Part shown: piece after piece, positions 47,602 to 56,052 of the stretch
Position numbering within the stretch: the stretch's first letter is position 1
How the letters are laid out: each line of letters opens with the position of its first letter
Assembly: GCF_039543385.1 (NCBI RefSeq)
Contig: NZ_BAABJQ010000038.1
Location: 1 to 64,000 of the forward strand
Length of the DNA stretch: 64,000 nucleotides
Source: Rugosimonospora acidiphila
GTDB taxonomy: Bacteria; Actinomycetota; Actinomycetes; Mycobacteriales; Micromonosporaceae
Direction of reading: 5' to 3'
Notes under the pieces: generated by a model
Told to the model about the DNA's origin: nothing
Seen by the model: only the letters and a program-made list of their open reading frames with translations
The model's database searches: none
Program-made: the position numbers and the translations under genes

Positions 47602-48857
47602 GGTAACTCCACTCGAAGCTGAGTCGGGCCGCCCATCGGGCTGCTCAGGTTGAGACTGCCACCGGCCACGCTGATTCGGTCGGCGAGGCCGGTCAGGCCC
47701 GTACCCCGCGCCGGGTCAGCGCCGCCCACGCCGTCGTCGTCGATGTCCAGCACCAGCACCTCACCTTTCATCCGCAGGCAGACCGACACCTGCCGGGCAT
47801 GGCTGTGTTTCGACACGTTGGTCAACGCCTCACAGATGAGGAAGTATGCGGTCGTCTCGACCGACACCGGCAGCCGGTCCGGTAGATCCGCGTCGAGCGC
47901 GACGGGTACGGGCGAGCGATCGGCCACATCGGCGATCGCCGCCGGCAGGCCACGATCGGTGAGGATCTGCGGATGGACGCCCCGGATCAGGTCCCGCAGT
48001 TCCTCGAGAGCCGACTGGGCCTGCGTGTGCGCCTGGTCGAGCAGGTCGGGCAGCTCCTCCGGCTCGGCCACCCGGGCCAGCCCGATCGTCATGCCCAGCG
48101 CGACCAGCCGCTGCTGCGCGCCGTCGTGCAGGTCCCGTTCGATCCGGCGGCGCTCCGCGTCGAACGCGCCCACCAGCCGCATCCGCGACTCGGTCACCGC
48201 GGTCAGCCTGCGCGCGAGTGTCTCGTCGCGGGATTCCAGGAACACGTGCACGAGCGACGCGCGCACCGCACCGTACGCGGTCGCCACGTAGAGGCCGGCG
48301 GCGAGCGCGAGCACGCCGAGCGGGACGGCCATCCACGCCCGCGCCGACGAGGTGATGTCCACCGTCTTCAACACCTTGACCTGATGGTCCGCGGCGAGTT
48401 CCAGGAGCATCGGCGTGGCCAGCAACGCGCCCGGGACCACCACGGCGACACCGGTGACGATCAGGTCGAGCGGCCACAATACGGTCGCCAGGAGCAGGGC
48501 GTACGCGAGTTCACGCCACGTCGCGGCCTCGCCGTAGCGCCGGGCGAGCCAGGCGCGTAGGCCGACGCCGCTCGGGGGACGGTGTGGATCGGCGATGCCC
48601 CGCTGGTCGATGAGCCGGATCCGCCAGCGTTCCACGGCGGCCACCGGCAGCCCGGCGAGTCCCACGGCGCCCAGCAGCACAATCCCGATGACGATGACGG
48701 CGGACGCCAGACCGATCCCGACGAGCGTGAGCAGGCCAAGCAGGGTCAACGCGCCGATCGGCACACCGCTGACGAGGTAGGCGCAGGCTCGCCAGGGCCA
48801 GCTCGACGCGAGCAGCCGTGGTTGGGTCAGGGCCTGCCGGACCGTTGTCGCGCGCAT
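47586..48857 (-). CDS. sensor histidine kinase, HisKA_3 type with Spo0E/sensor membrane domain
   Basis: 423 residues. The N-terminal 215 residues contain four to five hydrophobic segments with a Trp-rich start, typical of the small putative sensor domain used by actinobacterial exporters. The dimerisation motif RRIERDLHDGAQQRLVALG (His at about 242) and the ATPase boxes LICEALTNVSKHSHA, DIDDDGVGGAD and GTGLTGLADRI are complete. This kinase class commonly controls an adjacent MacB-like ABC transporter; here that operon is divergent. Start GTG/ATG choice at 48857 is supported only by lack of good alternatives. Confidence 0.92.
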   Translation of the reverse strand: MRATTVRQALTQPRLLASSWPWRACAYLVSGVPIGALTLLGLLTLVGIGLASAVIVIGIVLLGAVGLAGLPVAAVERWRIRLIDQRGIADPHRPPSGVGLRAWLARRYGEAATWRELAYALLLATVLWPLDLIVTGVAVVVPGALLATPMLLELAADHQVKVLKTVDITSSARAWMAVPLGVLALAAGLYVATAYGAVRASLVHVFLESRDETLARRLTAVTESRMRLVGAFDAERRRIERDLHDGAQQRLVALGMTIGLARVAEPEELPDLLDQAHTQAQSALEELRDLIRGVHPQILTDRGLPAAIADVADRSPVPVALDADLPDRLPVSVETTAYFLICEALTNVSKHSHARQVSVCLRMKGEVLVLDIDDDGVGGADPARGTGLTGLADRISVAGGSLNLSSPMGGPTQLRVELPCETI

Positions 48858-48914
48858 GGTTCGACGCTACGGTGCGGGCAACGGCGACCGGAATGCACCC
48901 AGCGCTAGGACAGC

Positions 48915-48932
48915 GGTAGAAGAACTTCTACC
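48915..48932. promoter_or_regulatory. 18-bp palindrome between two-component system and ABC exporter
   Basis: GGTAGAAGAACTTCTACC has 8-bp perfect arms around a central AA. It sits 57 bp upstream of both the kinase start and the exporter ATPase start, an ideal place for a dimeric regulator controlling both operons; the LuxR-type regulator in this locus is the obvious candidate. Confidence 0.6.
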
Positions 48933-48988
48933 AACAGAGTCGATCCAGGCGTGATGCGCTCGGGCGGCGCGGCCGGTGTGCTTGACAC

Positions 48989-49723
48989 ATGGACGAGATA
49001 GTACGGCTGCGCTCAGTGTGCCGCACCTACGGCGCCGGCACCGGTGCGGTGACGGCGCTGGCCGATGTGAGCATCGGCTTCGCGGCGGGCGCCTTCACGG
49101 CGATCATGGGACCGTCCGGGTCCGGCAAATCCACGCTGCTCCAGTGCGCGGCGGGGCTGGAACGGCCGGACTCGGGGATGATCTGGATCGCCGGGACTGA
49201 GCTGACCAGGCTGAACGAGCGGCGGCGCACCCTGCTACGGCGTGCTCACGTCGGGTTCGTGTTCCAGTCGTTCAACCTGCTGCCATCGCTGACCGCCGAA
49301 CAGAACGTCGGTCTGCCGGCCCGTCTGGCCGGCCGGCGCGTGTCTCGGACGGACATTCGCTCGGCGCTGCGGGAGGTCGGGTTGGCCGGGCGGGAGCACC
49401 GCTATCCGACCGAGCTGTCCGGCGGCCAGCAGCAGCGCGTCGCGATCGCGAGAGCCGTGGTGAACCGGCCCTCCGTGCTCTTCGCCGACGAGCCGACCGG
49501 CGCCCTGGACAGCCAGACCAGCCGGGACGTGCTCAGCATGCTGCGCGCCCTGGTCGACACGCGGGGCCAGACCATCATCATGGTGACCCATGACCCGATC
49601 GCTGCCGCACGAGCCGACCGGGTGGTGTTCTTCGCCGACGGTCGGCCGATCGAAGAACTGGTGGACCCGACGTCCGGCTCGGTCCTGGATCACATGACGC
49701 GGCTGGAGGCGGCGGCGTGCTGA
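48989..49723 (+). CDS. ABC transporter ATP-binding protein, MacB/LolD type
   Basis: 244 residues from ATG 48989. Walker A GPSGSGKST (about 41-49), Q-loop FVFQSFNLLP, signature LSGGQQQRVAIARA, Walker B VLFADEPTGALD and H-loop MVTHDPIAA are all present. The subgroup that pairs with FtsX-like permeases uses ATP hydrolysis for extracytoplasmic mechanotransmission or for peptide and drug efflux. Its stop overlaps the permease start by 7 nt. Expression is probably set by the divergent two-component system. Confidence 0.95.
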   Translation: MDEIVRLRSVCRTYGAGTGAVTALADVSIGFAAGAFTAIMGPSGSGKSTLLQCAAGLERPDSGMIWIAGTELTRLNERRRTLLRRAHVGFVFQSFNLLPSLTAEQNVGLPARLAGRRVSRTDIRSALREVGLAGREHRYPTELSGGQQQRVAIARAVVNRPSVLFADEPTGALDSQTSRDVLSMLRALVDTRGQTIIMVTHDPIAAARADRVVFFADGRPIEELVDPTSGSVLDHMTRLEAAAC

Positions 49724-52137
49724 TGCTTGTACGCCAGTCGTTCCGGGTCAGGTGGGCCACCTATGCGAGCGCGATGCTGGCCCTGGTCCTGGGCGTCGCC
49801 CTGGTGACCGCGACGGGCGATGTGCTGGCTGGCACCTTCTCGCCGCCGCACCGCGCGCCGCAGCGCTACGCGCACGCGCCGGTGGTGGTCAGCCCGCTGA
49901 ACAAGCCGCCCGCGACGGACGCCGGGCTGCCCGCTGCGGTGGTGACCGAACTGGCCGCACTCGGTACGGAAACGGTCGACCGGATCTTCTACGCCCAGAT
50001 CGTCGACGGCCCCTCGGACCAGATCGGCCGCCCGTGGTCGGCGGCGGCGGCGGGGCCGTACCGACTGCTGGCCGGGAGAGCCCCCGCCAGCGACGACGAG
50101 ATCGTCGTCCCCACCGGCGATGGACACGTCGGCGACCAGGTACGTGTGTTCACCGCGGGTGACGCCCGATCGTTCCGGGTGGTGGGCATCGCGTCGGCGG
50201 CTTCCTTCGAACACGCCCTGTTCTTCAGCGATCACGAGGCGGCGGTGCTGTGCCCCCGCGTCGACGCGGTGATCTCGATGGCACCCGTCGCGGCGGTGCG
50301 TGCGGCGGTCGCGGGTACGGCGTCCGTGCGGGCCGGGTCGGCGCGGCGCTCACTCGACCCCGATCTCGGGCGCGACACCGAGGCGCTGGTCGCGGCCAAC
50401 TCGCTGGTCGGCACGGCCGGAGGCGTCGCGATCTTCGTCTCGCTGTTCGTGGTCGCCTCGACGTTCGCGTACGGCGTCGCCCGGCGGCGGCGCGAACTGG
50501 CGCTGCTGCGAATGATCGGGGCGACGTCACGCCAGATATCGCGACAGGTACTGGCCGAGGCGGCGGTGCTGGGCGTGGGGTCCGCCGTCCTGGGCAACCT
50601 GCTCGGTCGCGCCCTGTCGCCACCCATGGCGCAATGGCTTGTCCGCCAGGGCTTCGCGCCGTCCTGGTTCGCGGCGCCCGCCTCCGTCGTGCCCTCCGTG
50701 ATCGCCATCGTCGTCGGGATCGCGACCGCGATTCTCGGTGCGTGGGCAGCCGCCCGACGCGCGGCGCGCGTGCGGCCCACGGAAGCGCTGCGTGAGTCGG
50801 GGCTGGAGGCCCGGCCGATGACCGTGCCGCGGTGGCTCGGTGCCATCGCGGTCGGCGGTGGAGCGCTGGCCATGCTGGTGCTGCCGCCCCTGTCCTCGCC
50901 GAACGATGCCCTCAATCGCAAACACTACGTGCCCATGACGATGCTGCTGGTAGTCGCGCTCGCGCTGCTGGCGCCGGCCATCATCGCCCCGATCACCCGG
51001 GCATTCGGCCGGGTGGTGGACCGATCGCGGCGCGCGGTCGGCCTCCTGGTGAACCAGTCGGCGCGTGCCGCCAGCGCGCAAACCGCGGCGGCCGCCGCGC
51101 CGGTCCTCCTCACGGTGGGACTCGCGGCGTGCCTTCTGAGCACCACGGACACCATCGACCAGACACGCGCGGCCGAGTCCCAGGCCCAGGTGATCAGTCA
51201 CTACATTGTTGTACCGGACGGGACGCCGGGCATCGGCATGGCAGAGGTCGACCGCCTTCGCGCAGTCCCCGGTCTGGTCGCCTGCGCGTCGGCGCCGATG
51301 GTCGCGTTCCACGTCGAGGACGGCGGCTCGCTGATCCGACGTGATCTGCAAGCCGTCGACTTCGACGCGCTGGCTCAGGTGACGCATCTGCCGATCGTCG
51401 CCGGCTCGGTGACGGGCCTGGAGCCGAACGACATCGTCGTCGACCAGGACTGGGGCCGTAAGGTGGGCGACCCCGTGACGTTGTGGCGCACCGACGGCAG
51501 CACCGTGTCGCTGCGCGTGGCCGCCGTCATCCGGACGGGCGCCAACGGCAACGGCGCCTATGTGGCGCGGCAGTGGGCGCCGTCCGGAACGCTCGCGAGC
51601 CAGGTGCTGGTCAATCCGAGCCCGCGTGCCGACCCGGCCACGGTGTCGGACGCACTCCACCGCGCGACCGCCGCCTCGGGCGTGGCCGTCGAGTCGACCG
51701 CGGATTGGGCGCGATCGCTTCGTACGCACAGCAACGCCGTCACTCGATCCGGCCTCCGCGTGGTGCTCGGCATCGCACTGCTGTACAGCCTGCTCTCCCT
51801 CGCGGGCACGATGCTGATGGCGGCCCAGGAACGTCGCGGCAGCCTGCGCATGCTGCGGCTCGCCGGAGCCACCTCGGGCCAGCTGCTGCGCATCGCCGGC
51901 GCCGAGTCGCTCGCCGTTGTGGCGGTCGGGTTCATTATGGCCGCCGCCGCGCAGGCCCTCACGCTGGCCGGACTCGGCAGTGCGCTGGTGCGCCTGTCCG
52001 GTGCCCGCCCGGAGATCGTTCTGGCCTGGCGGCCGACGCTGGAGGTGACGCTCGTGTGTGCGGTGGTCACCGTGCTGACGACGCTGGTGTCCGCGACGGT
52101 GCATGTACTCGGACGCGAACACCCGCGTACCGGCTGA
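49717..52137 (+). CDS. FtsX/MacB-like ABC transporter permease
   Basis: 806 residues from GTG 49717. It has the duplicated FtsX layout: an N-terminal helix (about 15-35), an extracytoplasmic domain, three helices near 230-345, a central pair of helices (about 395-480), a second extracytoplasmic domain, and three C-terminal helices (about 680-800) with LRMLRLAGATSGQLLRIAGA. The matching first FtsX unit contains LALLRMIGATSRQISRQVLA. The two repeats let a single chain act as a dimer-like permease with the ATPase encoded just upstream. Such exporters often give resistance to lantibiotics or other cell-wall antibiotics. Confidence 0.92.
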   Translation: MLMLVRQSFRVRWATYASAMLALVLGVALVTATGDVLAGTFSPPHRAPQRYAHAPVVVSPLNKPPATDAGLPAAVVTELAALGTETVDRIFYAQIVDGPSDQIGRPWSAAAAGPYRLLAGRAPASDDEIVVPTGDGHVGDQVRVFTAGDARSFRVVGIASAASFEHALFFSDHEAAVLCPRVDAVISMAPVAAVRAAVAGTASVRAGSARRSLDPDLGRDTEALVAANSLVGTAGGVAIFVSLFVVASTFAYGVARRRRELALLRMIGATSRQISRQVLAEAAVLGVGSAVLGNLLGRALSPPMAQWLVRQGFAPSWFAAPASVVPSVIAIVVGIATAILGAWAAARRAARVRPTEALRESGLEARPMTVPRWLGAIAVGGGALAMLVLPPLSSPNDALNRKHYVPMTMLLVVALALLAPAIIAPITRAFGRVVDRSRRAVGLLVNQSARAASAQTAAAAAPVLLTVGLAACLLSTTDTIDQTRAAESQAQVISHYIVVPDGTPGIGMAEVDRLRAVPGLVACASAPMVAFHVEDGGSLIRRDLQAVDFDALAQVTHLPIVAGSVTGLEPNDIVVDQDWGRKVGDPVTLWRTDGSTVSLRVAAVIRTGANGNGAYVARQWAPSGTLASQVLVNPSPRADPATVSDALHRATAASGVAVESTADWARSLRTHSNAVTRSGLRVVLGIALLYSLLSLAGTMLMAAQERRGSLRMLRLAGATSGQLLRIAGAESLAVVAVGFIMAAAAQALTLAGLGSALVRLSGARPEIVLAWRPTLEVTLVCAVVTVLTTLVSATVHVLGREHPRTG

Positions 52138-52359
52138 CGCGTCCTGCTCCAGGCGCGTACGGGCAGAACCTCGTGCGAGCCGACCTGCACAGGCCGCCGG
52201 GGCGGGGGCGTGCGGGTCGGCGAGCACCACGCTGGCCCAGTTCCGGTGCCGGCTGTGCACGCACCATCTCGCCCTTCCCGACCCGATCCAGAGATCTCGA
52301 GCATTTCTCAAGCAACAGCTTCCAGCGTCGCTGGCATCAGCTGGTCTTGGTCGGCCGGT

Positions 52360-52998
52360 TCACGATGAAACTTCGACTGTCTTCTGCCAGGTTTCGTGGT
52401 CCTCGATGTGAGTGAGCATGTAGTGGGCGAGGTCTGCTCGTGAGATGGTCTTCGGGTTTGACAGGTGCTGGTTCGCCGCAGCCCGGTAGCGCCCGGTGAG
52501 CCGCCCGTCGGTGAGCATCGGTGGGCGGATGATTGTCCAGTCGATGCCGCTGGCCGTGACGACGCGTTCCATGGCGGTCATGTCTGCGTAGCCGTAACGG
52601 TAGAGACGCTGGACAAGAAGTCTGGTGACGAGCCGCTGGGGTAGCGGAGCCTCGGGAGGGATTTCGAGGCCGGCCGAGGACAGGCACACAAGGCGTCGCG
52701 CCCCGGTGTGGCGCATGGCGTCGATGATGTTGGTCGTGCCTTGGGAGTAAACGGTGGTGGGATGTTTGCGATCCCGGCTGCCCAGGCATGACAGGACGGC
52801 GTCATGACCGCCGACGGCGGCTTCCCACGTCTGGGGCCGCAGTACGTCTGCGGTGATGACGGTCGGCCGGGCGTGGTCGCTGATTGTGATCCTGTCAGGG
52901 TTGCGGGCGACGACGGTGACGTTGTGGCCAGCGCCGAGTGCCTGAGTCAGGAGTTGGGCGCCGGTGCCGCCGGTAGGGCCGAAGATGAGTAGCTTCAT
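52360..52998 (-). CDS. NAD(P)-binding atypical SDR (NmrA-like)
   Basis: 212 residues. It begins MKLLIFGPTGGTGAQLLTQA, a Rossmann dinucleotide motif (GxTGGTG), followed by VVARNPDRI. No Y-x3-K catalytic pair is evident, which places it with atypical, ATP/NAD-sensing or isomerase-like SDRs. The middle contains AVLSCLGSRD and the C-terminus SRADLAHYMLTHIEDHETWQ, both typical of this group. Its start overlaps the SGNH remnant by 4 nt. It is last in a minus-strand operon with the SDR and the membrane protein. Confidence 0.87.
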   Translation of the reverse strand: MKLLIFGPTGGTGAQLLTQALGAGHNVTVVARNPDRITISDHARPTVITADVLRPQTWEAAVGGHDAVLSCLGSRDRKHPTTVYSQGTTNIIDAMRHTGARRLVCLSSAGLEIPPEAPLPQRLVTRLLVQRLYRYGYADMTAMERVVTASGIDWTIIRPPMLTDGRLTGRYRAAANQHLSNPKTISRADLAHYMLTHIEDHETWQKTVEVSS

Positions 52999-53231
52999 GA
53001 TTGATCCGTGAATGTGTCGACCAGGGCGACGGCCAGGGCTTGCTGACCGGCGAGGGAGAGATGCAGTCCGTCGTCGAGGTGCAATTGCCCAGCGGCCTGC
53101 CGGCCGATGACGGGTCGGGCGTCGAGCGTGGGATCGGGTTGCGTGTTCAGGATCTGCCCGATGGCGTCGATGTCACGATTGTCTCGCTTTTCCCGACCTG
53201 GACCGTTCGCGGGTTGTGGCCAGTGGATCAT
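52995..53231 (-). pseudogene. remnant of an SGNH/GDSL hydrolase (C-terminal part)
   Basis: 78 residues. The last 30 contain LDDGLHLSLAGQQALAVALV, the block V motif (D-x2-H) of SGNH esterases. The nucleophile Ser block, Gly and Asn blocks are missing, and an intact enzyme would be about 200 residues. Even so, it keeps 4-nt overlaps with both neighbours (start in the membrane-protein stop, stop in the next start), so an internal deletion preserved translational coupling. The product cannot be an active esterase. Confidence 0.55.
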
Positions 53232-53929
53232 GTGTTGGTCGTGGTCTTGTTGGCTCGGGTGCGCGGCAGAAGGAAACCGGTGGCGATGAGCCAGGCCAGC
53301 GCGGTGAACCGGGCTATGGGCAGCAGGATGGCCGTGTCTGAGACCAGGAGGGTGAGGTGGGACAGTTCGGCGACGGCGGCGATGACCAGGCCGATAAGCG
53401 CCAGTAGGCGCGGCAGCAGTCCGGCCAGCAGGCCTGGCACGGCGACACCCGCGACGAGCAGGCCCAGGAAGACGACGTGCCCGGTGCCGCCGGTAGCGAA
53501 GGCGAGGTCCTGCAGCGCCCGGACAAGGGCCGGCTCGTCGAGCACCTCCGGACGTGACAGCACCCAGCTGAACAGGCCGGACAGGCCCAGCATGGCCGCA
53601 GCCAGCACGCCGCCGACCAGGGCGATGGTGGCCCCGGGCACCCGGATGCCGAGATTACGCAGCCGGGCTGAGACGGTGGCGGCATAGATCGCCATCGGGA
53701 CCGAGGCGGCGAACTGCAGGAACGCGCTTACCCGTACGGCGTCCTGGTGGCCGTGGAAATATGCCAGAATCTCGGGCGAGGAGCCGAACGGTGACGGGAA
53801 GGTGTCGCCGCCCGCCATGGCCGTGCTGATGGCGATCCCGCCGACGAACAGCGTCGTGAACACCACGGCGAGAATCCCCAGCGGGGGCCCACCATCGGCC
53901 TGTCGCGGGGTGCGCTCAGAGGTTGTCAC
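53228..53929 (-). CDS. DUF4386-like multi-pass membrane protein
   Basis: 233 residues from GTG 53929, overlapping the SDR stop by 4 nt. About six hydrophobic helices can be drawn (LGILAVVFTTLFVGGIAIST, ATIALVGGVLAAAMLGLSG, VVFLGLLVAGVAVPGLLAGL, and a final FTALAWLIATGFLL). The arrangement and the short extracellular loops match the DUF4386 group found in bacterial stress operons. No transport or catalytic motif is recognised. It is co-transcribed with the SDR under probable MarR control. Confidence 0.72.
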   Translation of the reverse strand: MTTSERTPRQADGGPPLGILAVVFTTLFVGGIAISTAMAGGDTFPSPFGSSPEILAYFHGHQDAVRVSAFLQFAASVPMAIYAATVSARLRNLGIRVPGATIALVGGVLAAAMLGLSGLFSWVLSRPEVLDEPALVRALQDLAFATGGTGHVVFLGLLVAGVAVPGLLAGLLPRLLALIGLVIAAVAELSHLTLLVSDTAILLPIARFTALAWLIATGFLLPRTRANKTTTNT

Positions 53930-54717
53930 ACGATCACCCGCCCGCCGGTCAGGTCGAGGGTGACCCCGGTGACCCAGGACGATGCGTTCGAGGCGAGATA
54001 CAGCACGGCCTGGGCGACATCATCAGGCTGCCCGATGCGGCCTAGCGGGAATGCTCCGGCCATCTCGTCGAGTTGCTCCGCGGACATGAACCGCCGCATG
54101 CGGTCGTTGAGCACCGCGGAGGGGGCCAGGCAGTTGACGCGGATGCCATGCCTGCCGACCTCGTTCGCCAGGTGCTTCGTGAACATCACCACGCCCGCCT
54201 TCGCTGCGGCGTATGCGGCGTTGGCGCCGCTCGGTTGGCGGCCTGCTGTAGAGGACATGGTGATGATCGATCCGCCACCTCGCTCGATCAAGGCGGGCAG
54301 GAACGTGGCCACCGTGAGATACACCGACGTCAGGTCGGACTCGATGACCGAGCGCCACTGATCAAGTCCGAGCTGGGTGGTGGGCACAGGGGTGCCCTGG
54401 CCACCGGCGAACGTCGCGAGGATCTCCACTGGCCCCAGCGCGTGCTCGACCGTGTCGCGCATGCTCCGCACCGCGGCCTCATCTGCAACATCACCGGGTG
54501 CCGCCACCGCCGTACCACCCTCCGCGGCGATCTCTGTGACGACTGCATCGATCGCCGCCTGGTCACGGCCGTTCACCGCGACCTTGACGCCGTTTGCCGC
54601 CAAGGCGCGGCAGGTCGCCGCTCCGATTCCTCGTGAGCCGCCGGTCACCAGCGCGACCTTGCCGGCCAGGCCCGGATAGCGCGGCGGGTGACCACCGGCT
54701 TCGCTGAACACCTCCAT
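53926..54717 (-). CDS. short-chain dehydrogenase/reductase
   Basis: 263 residues from ATG 54717, chosen because GGAGG lies 5 nt upstream; the ATG at 54750 is weaker. Cofactor motif TGGSRGIG (about 25-32), catalytic Ser in TMSSTAGRQ and Y-x3-K in AAYAAAKAG are present. The NNAG structural motif is altered to TFAGG. The C-terminus SWVTGVTLDLTGGRVIV is typical of FabG-like members. It heads a four-gene minus-strand operon and is divergent from marR with 68 bp between; it is probably induced by a MarR ligand. Confidence 0.9.
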   Translation of the reverse strand: MEVFSEAGGHPPRYPGLAGKVALVTGGSRGIGAATCRALAANGVKVAVNGRDQAAIDAVVTEIAAEGGTAVAAPGDVADEAAVRSMRDTVEHALGPVEILATFAGGQGTPVPTTQLGLDQWRSVIESDLTSVYLTVATFLPALIERGGGSIITMSSTAGRQPSGANAAYAAAKAGVVMFTKHLANEVGRHGIRVNCLAPSAVLNDRMRRFMSAEQLDEMAGAFPLGRIGQPDDVAQAVLYLASNASSWVTGVTLDLTGGRVIV

Positions 54718-54733
54718 AGCTGCCTCCGTTCTC

Positions 54734-54765
54734 CTATGTGAACTATTCATAGCACAGAACTATTC
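54734..54765. promoter_or_regulatory. candidate MarR operator with palindrome and direct repeat
   Basis: CTATG (54734-54738) and CATAG (54748-54752) flank TGAACTATT. GAACTATTC occurs twice, at 54740-54748 and 54757-54765, 17 bp apart, and the second copy lies in AGAA-CTA-TTCT. The region is AT-rich and lies between the two divergent starts, so one bound MarR dimer could shut off both. Confidence 0.5.
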
Positions 54766-54785
54766 TCTACCGCTACCATTACCGC

Positions 54786-55292
54786 ATGACCGCACAACAG
54801 CAGGCCGGCCACGACGACGGATCGACACCTCGTCACCGACCCAGGACAACGGCGTTCCTCCTCGCGCAGGTGGGTGCGCACGCCGCGGCGCGGTTCGCCG
54901 AACGGATCAGCGAACTCGGGGTGATTCCCGCCGATGCCGGACTCCTGCGCATGATCGCCACACAGCCGGGGCGCAGTCAGCAGTCCCTGGCCGAGGAGCT
55001 GGGAGTCGTGCCGAGCCGAGTCGTCGCACTGGTCGACAACCTGGAACGCAAAGGGCTCATCGAACGACGGCGAAACCCACAGGACCGCCGAAACTACGCA
55101 CTGCACCTCACCACTGAAGGCACACACGTGATGACTGAGATGCGCGGGATCGGCTCCGCGCACGAGGACGACATCTGCGCCGCGCTCGACGACACCCAGC
55201 GTGCGCGGCTCGCCGCGCTACTCGAAGCCATCGCCGCACAGCAAGGTCTCACGCCCGGCGTCCACCCCGGATACCAGCAACGGCCGCGGTGA
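54786..55292 (+). CDS. MarR-family transcriptional regulator
   Basis: 168 residues from ATG 54786. The winged helix-turn-helix (about 60-120) contains GRSQQSLAEELGVVPSRVVA and the wing ERRRNPQDRRNYALHLT, both characteristic of MarR. Helices on either side provide dimerisation. It is divergent from the SDR-membrane protein operon and probably represses it. The ligand is unknown; MarR proteins near SDRs often answer to phenolics or oxidants. Confidence 0.92.
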   Translation: MTAQQQAGHDDGSTPRHRPRTTAFLLAQVGAHAAARFAERISELGVIPADAGLLRMIATQPGRSQQSLAEELGVVPSRVVALVDNLERKGLIERRRNPQDRRNYALHLTTEGTHVMTEMRGIGSAHEDDICAALDDTQRARLAALLEAIAAQQGLTPGVHPGYQQRPR

Positions 55293-55481
55293 CCACAACA
55301 AACAGCCAGACCAGCAGAAGAGCGGGTAATGCCTGCTGGCGGATTGGTCGATCTCAGGACCGGACACGGGCCAAACAACGCGCCGGTATCCCCACGACCA
55401 CGAGGACGAGCCTGCCTTTGACCGACATCGCCCACGGCGCGGACTGGAGTTCGTGACGCAGGACGATCATGTAGTTGGAGT

Positions 55482-55658
55482 TCAACTCGCTCGACTACAC
55501 GCGGCCATGGCCATCCCGACCGCGTTGCCCAGGCCCTGGCCGAGCGGACCGGTGGTGGTCTCCGCTCCCGCGGTGTTCCCGTGCCCCGGGTGACCCGGAG
55601 TGAGCGAGCCCCACTGCCGCAGCGCCTTGAGGTCCTCTATCGCGAGGCCGTAGCCGGA
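55482..55658 (-). pseudogene. relic of a transketolase gene
   Basis: On the minus strand, codons 55658 to 55501 translate as GYGLAIEDLKALRQWGS, then LTPGHPGHGNTAGAETTTGP, then LGQGLGNAVGMAMAA. This is the thiamine-diphosphate-binding block of transketolase (GHPE..HT.GVETTTGPLGQG in the intact family). An in-frame TAG lies immediately before it and a TGA shortly after, and nothing of the remaining 600 residues is present. It is a decayed fragment, about 52 codons long. Confidence 0.8.
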
Positions 55659-56052
55659 CTACGCCCAGAAGACGGCAGGCCCGATGACCCAGCCGCCGAT
55701 CAATGGTTGGCGAGCCGAGGCATCACCGCCGCCGTGCGGTTCACAGTGGAGCGTTTCGGCAGTGACAGCGCACCCGAAGGCCGCGCCGCGCTCGGCCAGA
55801 TCGTCAAGACCGTCCGCCGCTGATGCGAGTCGCAGTCCTTACCGGAGCTGGCCCTTCACCGAGGCACCACAGGCCCGTCGGCGACCAACGCACGCTCGAT
55901 CGGGCGCAGCTCTGACCGCAGCTGCCCTCCATCGAGGCTACGACGCCGGTTGCCGCCTGCTCGACCCTGACGAAATGGTCGCGGCTCTGACCGGTGCGGG
56001 CGCGCCGGCCGGTCTCCAGCAGGGCTGGTGCAACCGGGGCAGAATAGGCCCC
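55659..56052. other. 394-bp region without a convincing gene
   Basis: A plus-strand frame running 55581-55823 would give 80 residues (ending FGSDSAPEGRAALGQIVKTV), but its first third is antisense to the transketolase relic and no ribosome site precedes it, so it is at best a fragment. The rest up to the LURP-like gene shows nothing recognisable. It looks like decayed sequence. Confidence 0.4.

Noticed and set aside
48982..48987. TTGACA directly before the ABC ATPase start as a -35 box
   Set aside because: It lies 2 nt before the ATG, so a promoter using it would start inside the gene.
55581..55823. 80-codon plus-strand small gene
   Set aside because: Its first third is antisense to the transketolase relic, and no ribosome site or recognised family supports it.
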